A stretch of DNA of 64,000 nt, taken from the NCBI GenBank assembly GCA_009363875.1, contig CM018680.1, forward strand, positions 75,333,811 through 75,397,810, read 5' to 3'. The DNA is from Mikania micrantha. Lineage: Eukaryota; Streptophyta; Magnoliopsida; Asterales; Asteraceae. The position numbers were made by a program, and so were the translations under genes. Below the pieces are notes generated by a model, which had not been told where the DNA came from, searched no databases, and saw only the letters and a list, made by a program, of their open reading frames with translations. The stretch's first letter is position 1; each line of letters starts with the position of its first letter. This document shows positions 10,201-20,400 of the stretch, piece after piece.

Positions 10201-12923
10201 CCTTTTAATTATTCAATTAAATATTTCAAACCTGCAAGTTTAATGTGCATTTAGAGATCATGATTCTAACTTTTGATGCTTAAGTGTTTTTATAATATTT
10301 GGATGAATTGTACATCAAATTGATCTATCTATCATTATCCTATAATTTCTTTGCTGAGAAAAAAAATAAAAACAATTCTAATACTTCATTATTCCCAGGA
10401 CAAAATTATGACTAATAACCTAATTACATGTGGCTCATATAAAGAAATTAGCAAGTCCTCTAGTCCACCCTAATTAATGTGTGTAGTGTGCAGGTGGTGT
10501 TCATCATTTGTGCATGCCTCTAAATTCGAAAATTTGTATATATGTATAAGCTGTTATCCATGTATTAACATATAACATTTATTATTGCTTCAAATTTTGA
10601 CTCAAGGATTCTAACAGTGTGAATAGCCCACGTTGACCTGATAAGAGCACACACATCCTTATACATCAAGATAACCAACCCTTAAATTATTATTATTAAT
10701 ATTTTGCCACCGGAATAAACAAATCCAATAGTTGCAGGACTTAGACCTGAGAACTAGAAGTTTAATGGAGGTGGTTCAGATGATACCTTATCAAGTGAAT
10801 TAGACGGTCACAACTGGTGGTCTCTGACCTCCCGAAAACCACACAGGATCAAATCGGAATACCGTAACCGTGACTAATGTATAGCAACTGCAGATCGATA
10901 AACATTTAATCTAGAATCTTAAGAACATGCTTTCTATAAAATGAGTCGAATTCATTACCTGCTTACTAATTCGAAATCAATCAGAAGGTTGGATGCAACA
11001 TACAACAAAGCAGGGACCTGTTGTGCAGCGATGGCTTATTGTAAGAGGCGGACTGATGCAACGGTGGTGCAACGCGATAACACGATGAAGGTATCTCAAT
11101 CGGAGGCTTGTGTGTTTGCGGTTTTGGATGACGATTAGAACGGTTTTGAAGGCTGAAGCTGTTAATGTGAGAACCAAGTTATTGCCTCCCATTATTCTCG
11201 GCAAGTTTGTTAGATGGGTATGAGGAATTTGACCAGTTAAATGTTTATCAATAGAAGGAGATGATTAGGTCAAATAAACTTGTTTTGGATTTTTGGGAAT
11301 TTTGACTTTTCATTTATGTTGGCATCTGTACCATTCCATTACAAGTAATGGGTTTTCTTTAGTTAGTGATTTCATTTTAATTTAGTGATATTATTATTTT
11401 AATTGTTATTTTATTTATTTATTTATTGTTTTTTTTTTTTTTATAACTTGAGTTATTTCAATTCATTAGATAGTTATTCTAAACATTCATAATCCATTTC
11501 TAAATCAAACATATCATAATATACCCCTAATCACCATTCAAACTTGTCCATTTATCATAAATCATCATCTAGCAAGATTCGAGTTACAAAAGTTACTATA
11601 ATTAGTAACTTGGTCTAAAATGACCACAAATCAATCCCAAATCAATTTCTTATGCTACATATCATCATATTATCATACAAATGATGTTCCTATCCACATG
11701 CATGTTCATATCTTCACCCATATTAACATGTTGTAACATAAAAGTTACTATATATAGCAAGTATCCCAAATCACCATATTTTGACCATTTAAATCATAAC
11801 AAATCATGTGACACATCACCAATATCAACAATAATCATGTATCAACATCCAAAACCATCTAAAATACCTTAGATCGTGCATGCATGTGAGTATTTCAAAC
11901 ATTCATGAACAAGCCAAGCATTATACACACACACATCATCATAGATCGTCGCATTTCACCATCTAATCACTCTAGATCATCATCATCAGTGGTTTTGTCA
12001 CCAAACCTAGATTCAAACATCAAAATTTTCGTGCATGTGATGCTAGAGTGTGTGCATGTGGGTTTTAGACCTTGCATGTGTGTTTTTGTGTGTTGTGTGT
12101 GTGTAATGGTTATGGGTTTACCTTCTAAAGCTCCAAGATTGCAGAAATGATGAATTGATCAGCTCCTAAACCTCCTGGATCGTGGGATTTTGCAGAATCA
12201 AAGAGATGGTGGTGGTGTTCAAGCTCATACTCTAGCTTCCTTCAAGTTCCTTGGCAATCTCCAAGCTCCAAAGCTTCAAAAGGGGTCTCTAATGGTTTCC
12301 AAGAGCTGAAACAGGGGATTTGCAGATGTTTTGGGGACTAGAATTCGTGCTAATTGCGTCTGACTTCGCCCAAAATGTTTAGAGTAGGGTAATTATGATT
12401 TTTGGGTTGTTTAAAAAGGTTTTAAGCTGTCAGTGCCCTCAGGCGTACCGCCTGGCGGGCGGGCTTGGCTCCAGGCGTAGCACGCGCATCAACCGGTTGT
12501 GGGGCGCCTCTCCCTTCTCGCGTGTACCGCCTATGGTGAAGCACTGGGCCTAGGCGTACCGCCTGACCTGCCCGATAAGCCCAATTGACCCAGTTTCATG
12601 TGTTGGGCTCGTTTTTCCTCGTTTCTCGACTGTAATGCGTTGTTTCGATGCCGTTTGAACTCTAATAGTCAATTACTAGTCATAATTGACTTGTGAAGTG
12701 TTCTTGTGTCTAACTGTTGTGACGTTCACCAACGTTCGTGATTTCTGACACGTGTGTGCGGTTTCTTGATAATTCCTCGAATTATGTTGTTGGGTGTCTG
12801 TGTTTGTACTGTCGTGCCACGTGTCACACTAAATTAAACTAATTCTAGTGCCACATGTACAAATATCAATTAAATAAACATTTAATATAATAATATGTCG
12901 ACCTGGATTTTACGAGTGTCATA
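7259..12923 (+). mobile_element. Giant solo LTR, copy 1 (5-bp TSD GTTGA), with nested insertion
   Basis: The element begins TGTCACACCTCC and ends GAGTGTCATA (the terminal CA appears mutated to TA). GTTGA lies immediately outside both ends (7254-7258 and 12924-12928). No gag-pol, primer site or polypurine tract lies between, so I read it as a solo LTR left by LTR-LTR recombination. It is collinear with the copy at 25762-29697. Shared landmarks are CAGCGGAA repeats near 7400, AAAACGACTCTATATG, a GTGAGTTCACAGGTTTAGA block, repeated AGTTACTAT-ATAGTAACT palindromes, and a GC-rich AGGCGTACCGCCT region near the end. Length is 5665 bp including a 2755-bp insertion. Small ORFs inside are not gene-like. 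The family is probably Ty3/gypsy, by inference from LTR length and ends. Confidence 0.82.
8706..11460. mobile_element. LTR-like insertion nested in giant LTR copy 1 (TSD ATTCA)
   Basis: Collinearity with giant LTR copy 2 breaks at 8705 and resumes after 11460. The inserted block starts TGTAACACCCCAACTCTG, ends AGTTATTTCA, and is flanked by ATTCA at 8701-8705 and 11461-11465, the TG...CA and 5-bp TSD signature of an LTR element. No pol ORF is present, so it may be a solo LTR or a non-autonomous element. A further internal insertion is possible between about 9768 and 10720, where the character changes, but I could not define its ends. Confidence 0.6.
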
Positions 12924-12928
12924 GTTGA

Positions 12929-13225
12929 AATGTGGAATGTGGAAACCAAACACAACCCATGTATACATTTTTGTCAAAGATATCAACCTTGACTCAAACA
13001 AACTTAAAATCATGCAACACAAACGCAATTCATTTATTTCATTTATCAAAGTGAGTCAAGGATGTTGAGAGGTTGTAATCAACTTCTAAGCATGTTAAAC
13101 AACTTGATGGGTTGTAATAAATGGGTTATTAGTATGTTGAAAGGTCACTCTTCTAATTAAAACAGGTTGGCAGGTCAATCTTTTTAACCAAACAGGTTAA
13201 ACTGGCCAAACTAAAAATGACCCTT
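12929..13225. other. Intergenic DNA, no gene seen
   Basis: Contains short repeats of a CAGGTTGGCAGGTCAATC/AACAGGTTAAACTGGCCAA type near 13163-13210. No coding sequence was recognised. Confidence 0.45.
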
Positions 13226-13244
13226 ATATATAACAACCCAAAAC

Positions 13245-13443
13245 CAATGAGGCATTGCCTCAATGTTACCCCAAGATTCTTTCAAATGGGAGGTCTTGTG
13301 TTCAAATCCTTTCAGCAACGAAATAGGGGTGTGAGGGGGGTTTTCCCAGTGGGGTTTCCTCCTGGGTGGTTGTGGTGGCTCATTTGGTGACATGGCCTGG
13401 AAACAGTGGGTTCACACGATTGAGACCTTCGCCGTTCAAAAAA
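13245..13443 (+). repeat. tRNA-derived SINE, family B relative, with 19-bp TSD
   Basis: A 199-bp element flanked by a perfect 19-bp direct repeat, atatataacaacccaaaac, at 13226-13244 and 13444-13462. It carries a B-box-like GTGTTCAAATCCT and ends CTTCGCCGTTCAAAAAAA, the same 3' end as the 6454 copy. The middle differs (GGGGTGTGAGGGGGGTTTTC), so it is a related subfamily. The perfect TSD suggests a fairly recent insertion. ORFs on the minus strand here are incidental. Confidence 0.92.
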
Positions 13444-13658
13444 ATATATAACAACCCAAAACTTTGAATATTTCCATGTGTCACATAAAATAGTCAACTA
13501 CCAACCCTAATCCTATGACCTATCTATTGATTATCAATATAGGCTTCTTGGTTGATTGGATCATATGTGAATACTGCACCGGAGCCATTGAGGGGAGAAT
13601 TGGCCATCCATTTGTCAAATGATGTTCAATTAAAGCTTCATATGTCAAAGAATGCAGA

Positions 13659-13925
13659 ACGCCCCATTTGCGGTGCACGCATATAATGTATATATGTGTG
13701 GGCCCTTAAGGGGCAAAAGTAAAAGTGCACTAATTTTAACGTATTTTAGTTATTTGTGAAAATAACGTTAAAATCATTGGGATGATCAACTTCAAACGAT
13801 AACTTTGAGCCGGGGACTCTTTCGGAGCAGCCTCTCTATCCCAATTGGGATAGGGGTAAGGTTTGTATCTATCCTTCCCCCCCAGACCCTACTGAAAAGT
13901 GGGAATATACTGGGTATGGTTGTAA
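13659..13925 (+). repeat. SINE, family A, full length, with 17-bp TSD
   Basis: A 267-bp element from about AACGCCCCATTTGCGGTGCAC to GGGTATGGTTGTAA, flanked by atgtcaaagaatgcaga at 13642-13658 and 13926-13942. It shows all family parts. The head is GCGGTGCACGCATATAATG. An inner inverted repeat (TTTTAACGTATTTTAG...GAAAATAACGTTAAAAT) could fold as a hairpin. The 3' domain is CTCTTTCGGAGCAGCCTC, GGGATAGGGGTAAGGTTTG, CAGACCCTACTGAAAAGTGG and GAATATACTGGGT. This is the best reference copy in the window. Confidence 0.93.
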
Positions 13926-14248
13926 ATGTCAAAGAATGCAGACAGAGAATATCCTCTTTCTCATCTATAATATTGAGGGCACAACAAAGGAAGATTTGAT
14001 GGTTTTAAGGTTATAAATAAATACATTTTTTTAATTTTTGTTGATTTTGTGTTTCCATCTTACGTTTTCAATATTTGCAGGCTTTTTAAGAGCCTATGGA
14101 AACAGATGATATTGTTCAGAATTGTGTAGAGTTGTTGGTAACAATCAGAATCCAAGATATACAAATTGTTGTAAACAAGACACATTGGTTGAGCTGCTGG
14201 TGTAGTTTTCAATAGATCACTTGCTAAAGAATCCGATACATTAGCAAT

Positions 14249-15465
14249 TGTTGGATTAATCTTCATTATTTTACAAGTTTAAGGGCTGTCTTGGTTAATT
14301 GAAATTTATGTTTTGTTCATTTAATTGATATGTATAGAATTAAATAGGTAGATTTTAATTGAGTATTAGTTTATTTTAATTTCCCAAAAGTTAGGTAATT
14401 GGATCACTGTTTGATTTTTGTTTAGTTTAAATAGGGGTTTAGGTCAAAGGATTTTGTACGCATTTATTAATTCAATATAGTTTTTGCTTTCCTTTTGATT
14501 AACGATTTATATTCTTTTTAATCGCAAGGCTTGCACTTTCTTTTCTGGTTTCGAATTCATTTTGTTCAAGAGGGCCTAATCTTCAATTGATATTAGAGCC
14601 ATTGAAGGCTCGATTGAGGTGATCAAAATCGTAGCAACTGATGCTCAAGAACAGTAGCAAAAGCGAATTGTTGTTGTTGTTGTGTGGTGATCGATCGAGA
14701 CAGTAGACAGAAAACCTATGTGGAGTGTTTAGGAGCAGATCAAGGTAACATGTGTGGTGTAGTCCTATGTGGAACATTGTGTTCAAAGAAGAGTTTTTGT
14801 AAAAACATATGTGGAGAGTAGTCGAGATAACGGATGGTGTATTTTTGTGGGGGACCAATTGTGTAGGCTTGTAATCAAGGTAATGTACTTTGCAATGTCT
14901 CATGTTATCAAACTACAAACTATACAAGTTGGTTAAAAATGGTAGAATCAATCCAACAAGCATATGGTTTGTGAGAAGCCATTGATCCGGTAACAGGAAG
15001 AGTGGCTGAAGCTAGGAAGAATTTAATAACGAGAGCATTTGTGTTTCAAACTCTACCCGAAGACATTTTGCTTCAAGTGTCAAATGCATAAATATGCAAA
15101 GCAGGTTTGGGAAGCGCTTCGTGTGCAAGGTCATGGGTATAATAATAGTAACCATAGTTGGGGATATTGAAGAGGGAATGGTAGAGGAGAGAATGAACAC
15201 AAAAGAGGTGTCACGTGCGGGAACTTTAGATACAAAAGTGAATTAACGTGTTATGAATGTTGTAAGTATAGACATTTTGTATACAAATGTCTCAATAGGA
15301 ATGGAAAGGAGGCAAAACTAGTTAAAGCTCAAAAGAATGATGGACCGATATTGCTTTGAAATGACAAATCTTTATAAGTAGGATGTTGTTGGATTAATAT
15401 TGATTATTTTACAAGTTTATGGGTTGTTTTGATTATTTTAACTTTTAAGTATGTTTAAGACCAAT
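14249..15465 (+). mobile_element. Dead, short copia-like LTR element with a gag zinc-knuckle remnant
   Basis: TGTTGGATTAATCTTCATTA at 14249 recurs as TGTTGGATTAATATTGATTA at 15387, followed in both by TTTTACAAGTTTA, marking the starts of two LTRs. The 5' LTR ends at CTTCA (14585). It is followed by ATTGATATTAGAGCC, a degraded tRNA-Met-type primer site (normal form TGGTATCAGAGC). Between the LTRs, 15249-15290 reads C-YE-C-CKYR-H-FVYK-C, a CX2CX4HX4C zinc knuckle, inside a frame full of stops. No protease, integrase or RT is present. The 3' LTR is cut or diverged after about 15440 and a SINE is inserted at its edge. Probably non-autonomous or internally deleted. Confidence 0.65.
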
Positions 15466-15481
15466 AAATAGTAAATCAAGC

Positions 15482-16145
15482 ATGCCCCATTTGTGGTGCA
15501 CGCATATAATGTATATAGGGGTTGAGGCCAGTAAGAAGAGATTTTTGCTTAAAAAGAGTAAGAAGCAAAAGAAATTTGACACGTGGCACAATCCAGTGCA
15601 AAAAACATAATCCAGTACATAAAAAATAAAAAATCCACTACAAAAAATAAGAATCCAGTACAAAAAAATAAGAATCCAATACAAAAAAATAAAAATGTAT
15701 TACAAAAAACACAAAAATCTAGTACAAGTAAAATGAAGAACAAAAAAATAATCTAATACAAAAAATAAAAATATAGTATAAAAAATAAAAATCTAGTACA
15801 AAAAATATGAAGTTATACGTAAATTATCATGCCAAATTTCAAATTATTATTAGTTCTTACTCTTCTTAGGCAAAAATCTCTTCTTATTTGATCTTTCCCC
15901 AATGTATATATGTGTGGGCCTTAAGGGGGAAAAGTAAAAGTGCACTAATTTTAACGTTATTTCAATTATTTTGTGAAAATAACGTTAAAATCATTGGGAT
16001 GATCAACTTCAAACGATAACTTTGAGCCGGGGACTCTTTCGGAGCAGCCTCTCTATCCAAATTGGGATAGGGGTAAGGTTTGTATCTATCTTTCCCCCCA
16101 GACCCTACTGAAAAGTGGGAATATACTGGGTAAGGTTGTTGTTGT
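15482..16145 (+). repeat. SINE, family A, interrupted by a MITE (16-bp TSD)
   Basis: The family head (GCCCCATTTGTGGTGCACGCATATAATG) lies at 15484-15511. The rest resumes at 15901 (AATGTATATATGTGTGGGCC) and runs to GGGTAAGGTTGTTGTTGTA. aaatagtaaatcaagc flanks the whole block at 15466-15481 and 16146-16161. Excluding the nested MITE and its TSD, the SINE is about 270 bp and highly similar to the 13659 copy. Confidence 0.92.
15518..15900. mobile_element. Mutator-type MITE nested in a SINE (10-bp TSD)
   Basis: A 383-bp insert with inverted termini of about 31 bp: it begins GGGGTTGAGGCCAGTAAGAA and ends with the complement of GGGGAAAGATCAAATAAGAA, both continuing GAGATTTTTGC. AATGTATATA is duplicated at 15508-15517 and 15901-15910. 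A 9-10 bp TSD points to a Mutator-like element. The middle consists of about ten degenerate copies of an AATCCAGTACAAAAAATA unit of about 20 bp. No coding capacity. Confidence 0.88.
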
Positions 16146-16321
16146 AAATAGTAAATCAAGCCTAATACGTATATAACTGTTTGGTTGTCCCTAAGAGGAT
16201 ATCTAGGTGAATCTGATGTATATCCATTATCCAAAAGGTGCATGGTTTACATCCTATTACAGACAAGTGTAGTCGTGTAGAGCATATTAGACGGATGTGT
16301 ATGCAGTATGCTTGCTGTTTG

Positions 16322-16352
16322 AAAAAAAAAATTATAAAAAAAAAAAAAAAAA

Positions 16353-16400
<48 letters not shown>
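16322..16400. repeat. Poly(A) plus (AAT)n microsatellite
   Basis: A-rich runs (16322-16354) lead into about 15 AAT/ATA repeats. A minus-strand poly-leucine/phenylalanine ORF across it is an artefact. Confidence 0.9.
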
Positions 16401-16402
<2 letters not shown>

Positions 16403-16538
16403 TAAAAATCTTTCAGTTTCTTTGAAGGTATGGTCGATCATCATGTATATGCCACTCACAAGGGATACCCTACTTTATTCTAATGTCAATGTCGGCTAGA
16501 TTAGAAATCATGGCATCATAAAAGTATCATTCTAAACT

Positions 16539-17318
16539 CAGGGTCGGCCCAAGCATTTTCGAGGCCGAAAGCGACTAATAAAATTTGGCTCTTTTAGTAA
16601 ATAATTATTTTGCTTTCATTCTAATAAATGTTAATAACACACTTAGCATAATATTATTTTGATAATAACATATCAAATATCTAATTAGCTAATAGCAAAC
16701 AGGAGCAACAAAATTGTATTGAACATACATCAAAAAGTGCAACTAAAAAAGGATAATGTATTATTATCATATCAAATAACAATTGAAGATTTTAACAAAA
16801 CTTATAGTAATAAACAATTTTAGAAGTCTATATAACAATAAATGGTTAAAAAAATAAAATTAGCCTTAATTAAAAGTAAAGAATTCAAAAATCAAATAAA
16901 TCAATTGGTATCAAAATATCAAATTACTAAATAAATAACAACATAAATCAACAAAGTTAATATAAAGAAACACCTAGAAAATTCAATAGATGACTACAAA
17001 AAAAATTAAAAATATCATATTGATCAAGATGAAGAAGCAAAAAAAAAAAAGAGCGTAAGAATCAAAAGTATTTTAAAAGTTCAATTTTTAAATAAGTGAA
17101 AAAATTGATGAATGTTTGATTCAATTTTTCCATAAAAAATAGGAAACTACCGCACCATAAAGCATAAAATTGTTGTATTTTTTTACTCTAATTTTTTCAT
17201 TTTGGACCAATTTAACAATAATCTAACGTATATAAAAAATTTGCTAAGAAACGAGGCCCTATGGTTTTGGGGGCCCCAAGCCCTAGCTTTACTCTTTATG
17301 CTTGTCGGGCCACCCCTG
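16539..17318. mobile_element. Non-autonomous hAT-like element, 780 bp
   Basis: It starts CAGGGTCGGCCCAAGC and ends GTCGGGCCACCCCTG, whose complement CAGGGGTGGCCCGAC is an imperfect inverted copy. The flanks TTCTAAAC (offset by one base on the left) and TTTTAAAC match at 7 of 8 positions and probably represent a diverged 8-bp TSD. The AT-rich interior has no transposase. Confidence 0.72.
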
Positions 17319-17454
17319 TTTTAAACCTTGTTCTTTGTCAAACAAAAAAGCATTTATCATCAACCTTCTTTATATTCCTGTTTTATGAAATTTGGAACAT
17401 AAATTTTCAAGTAAATTGTTTGATTGATTGTTAACAAACACAGAACGAAGAATC

Positions 17455-20400
17455 TTAACAGGTACAACGAAATACAGAGTCACTAAAGCACTTGACTTTG
17501 TGAGCAATCTTTTTAGCACGCCTATCGCTAAAAGATGTTCGTGAACTAAGCGGAGGCGTGTTAATTCTATCCATTACATTCACACCCGGTGCACCAAGTA
17601 CAGCCTTGGGTGCTGCCAAAGCCCGCTGCATCCCCCAAATCGCCAACGGTCTCATGTACACTAATGATCTATAGCTCCCATCCATTGTCCATCCTTCCGG
17701 TGTCTGAAACGCATATCTGCATAAAAAGGTTACTTTCATCACATCTATTTACATACTTTGACCCGAATCATATCAAGAATTCACAAATGACTCGGTCTTA
17801 CCCGAACCCTTCTTCTGACCAGCCTGCAATGAAGATCCCTTCAGCTGTTGTGAATGCTTCTTCTTCCATCCCAGCATGAATCATGGTGGCTGCAACTCCA
17901 TACGTGACACCGGTCCACACTTCACGAGATTGCATGCACGTGTCATCCACTTTCCCATTGGGATGCATACCATTTACAGCCCCCATACGACCTCCTCTCA
18001 CTTTCATAACATTGAAATCAAATATCTTCTGTAAACAGCTTTGAATCTTATCATCATTAAAAAGATTCGGTAATCCTGCAGCTGCTGTATACCACTGACC
18101 CGCTAATTGATCAGCCTGGATCGATTTACTATTACTGCTTGACCCACTATCATAATTGAAATACGACCCATTCCACAGTTTTGATTCAAACGAGGCTTTC
18201 GCCTTCAAGAATTTCTTTTTGTATTTTTGAGCTGAGGCCTTGTCGTCTAGTTGGACTGCCATGGCTGCTGTAGCTTGAAGTGCAGCAAGCCATAAACAAC
18301 CACAGTAAGCACTAATCCCGTGAACCGTCCATGTGTCATAGGTTTGATCTGGGAACCCGTCATTTTCAATTAAACTGTCTCCGTCCTGGTCAAACTGGTC
18401 CATATAATCCATGGCAGCACAAACCGCAGGCCACACATCAGTTCCAAATGAAAAATTTCCCGTTGCAGCAAAGTCTCGGTAAACTTGAAGGACAAATTTA
18501 GGATTTAAGTCCTTCCATTTGCTCGTATCGTGTATGTTATACGCATTCATTTCATGCCATGGATCATGGGTGCCAAGATCATGAGGAACTGCACCTTTAA
18601 CCTTCCTGATTCCTGAGTTTCCTTCAGCAAGAAATTTAACTTTTCTTGTATCTTCACTCAAAACTGCTTTTGCAAACTCTCGTTGAATACTGAGTTCGAT
18701 TTTCGGGAATAGTTCTAGAAGCGCAAATGATGCATAAAAATGAACATCATAAGTACACCACATGATATACTCCACACCCTCCAGATAAAGAAAACTACCC
18801 ACGTCTTCTTCATCATCATGCGAAGTTAAACTTAGATTTGTAGACATCATTTTATCATCCTTTTTGGAACCTTCGGTTTCATCTTCACTTGAATTTGTAA
18901 GAGAATTAGTGTTTTCATATGTTGAGTCATCATACTTGATGTCATCACGGACACTGGCTTCCGAGTGTAGTATCTTTGTTTGATATCGATCACTCCCAGA
19001 GTCGTCTGCTGGTAGCGGAGTGTCTGAATCAAAGTTATAAATGATCATTAGATTACCTTCAAATTATTAACTATGGCTGTTCACGGGTTTGAGACTAGAT
19101 GGGACCAGAAACCAACAAAAATTAAACCAAAGACCCGACAGTTATATGGTCAGTCACTCAGTCCTGGTAATGGTTCGGTCAGTCTTGACAGAACATTACA
19201 CAACCGTAAACAACAAACTCACGGTTAATAGTGAACCATATGCAGTTTAGCATAGAATAGAGATTCGTACCTATCCAAACTGTGCCACCAGCAACCAAAA
19301 AGTAGAGCTCGTTGAATAACGTAAATTTGTACCTAAAAACGATCACCAATCCAACATAAGAACCAGGAAAATTGGTCTGCATAAAAACTTAATTTATTAT
19401 GGAAATAATCTCATTTTGTTATAGAAGTTTATGTGTTAACTATTGGATATAATATGTATGTGGGTCAACCCAACCTGTATGACATTAGCTAAGTATAAAT
19501 CAATAAAACTTTGGATGCTCAAAGAATGTTAGCACCAGGACAAGAAGCATTACCATTCTGGTAAGTTGTCATCTTTCAAGATTGGATTTTGCCATTTCTG
19601 GATATCTTCTTCCCACCTTTCATAATCTAATTAAAACATAATTAAGATCCAATTATCAGGTAGATTAATTTGATGACATTTATTCTCAAGAACATGATAA
19701 AGAGCCATACTTGTTAAAGCGTCATGAACCAAATCCTCGGCTGCTCTCTCAGAAGTCCCATAATATTTAGTATACCTCCTGAAGAATAAAAACAATCAGA
19801 TCACAATTGAAACACTAATGCAAATTCAAACACCAGGATTTTGTAATAAAATTTCAAAGTTTATAAAAAATATTTAGAAATTTGTAAAAAATAAAAACCT
19901 GTGATATGATTTTCCTTTCATGAACTTGACTTTTGGGGATGACCATGCTACAGCAAATGCAACCGTGCACTTCCCATTTGGTTCAACCCATGTCGAAGCT
20001 GACACAGCAGCACAGTTAGCCTCCCCTGCTGATGAGGAAAAACTTGCTCCACTGTGAAAATTCTCCCGATCAAAATGCCCATCCTAGATACAATAAGATC
20101 CAATTTTACATTATTTAATATTGAGATTTAGAACGGGTCATAAATATTTTGTAAACAAGATTCAAATTATATAAAAAAATAGTATAAAAAGATCCAAGTA
20201 TACATGATTTGATAACAAGATTTAGAATGGGTTGAAAAGATTTAAAGAAAAAGATTCAAACTTTATAAAGAAGATTGCACAGAAAGAATAAATTTTACCT
20301 CTGCCATTTTACCCCACATATCTTTTGCAGTAACAAAACTTTCATCAGATAATCCAAAACTTGGTAAAACCGTCACGTTTACATTTTGGGTTTCACAGGC

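Noticed and set aside
10941..12150. Small ORFs in giant LTR copy 1 (10941-11138, 11681-11872, 11905-12150)
   Set aside because: Not preserved in LTR copy 2 or outside the collinear part, and without recognisable domains.
15518..15900. Minus-strand Phe/Leu-rich ORFs resembling membrane proteins
   Set aside because: They translate a degenerate AATCCAGTACAAAAAATA array within a MITE.
16247..16459. Minus-strand ORF of 70 residues, mostly poly-leucine and poly-phenylalanine
   Set aside because: It is the translation of an (AAT)n/poly(A) microsatellite.
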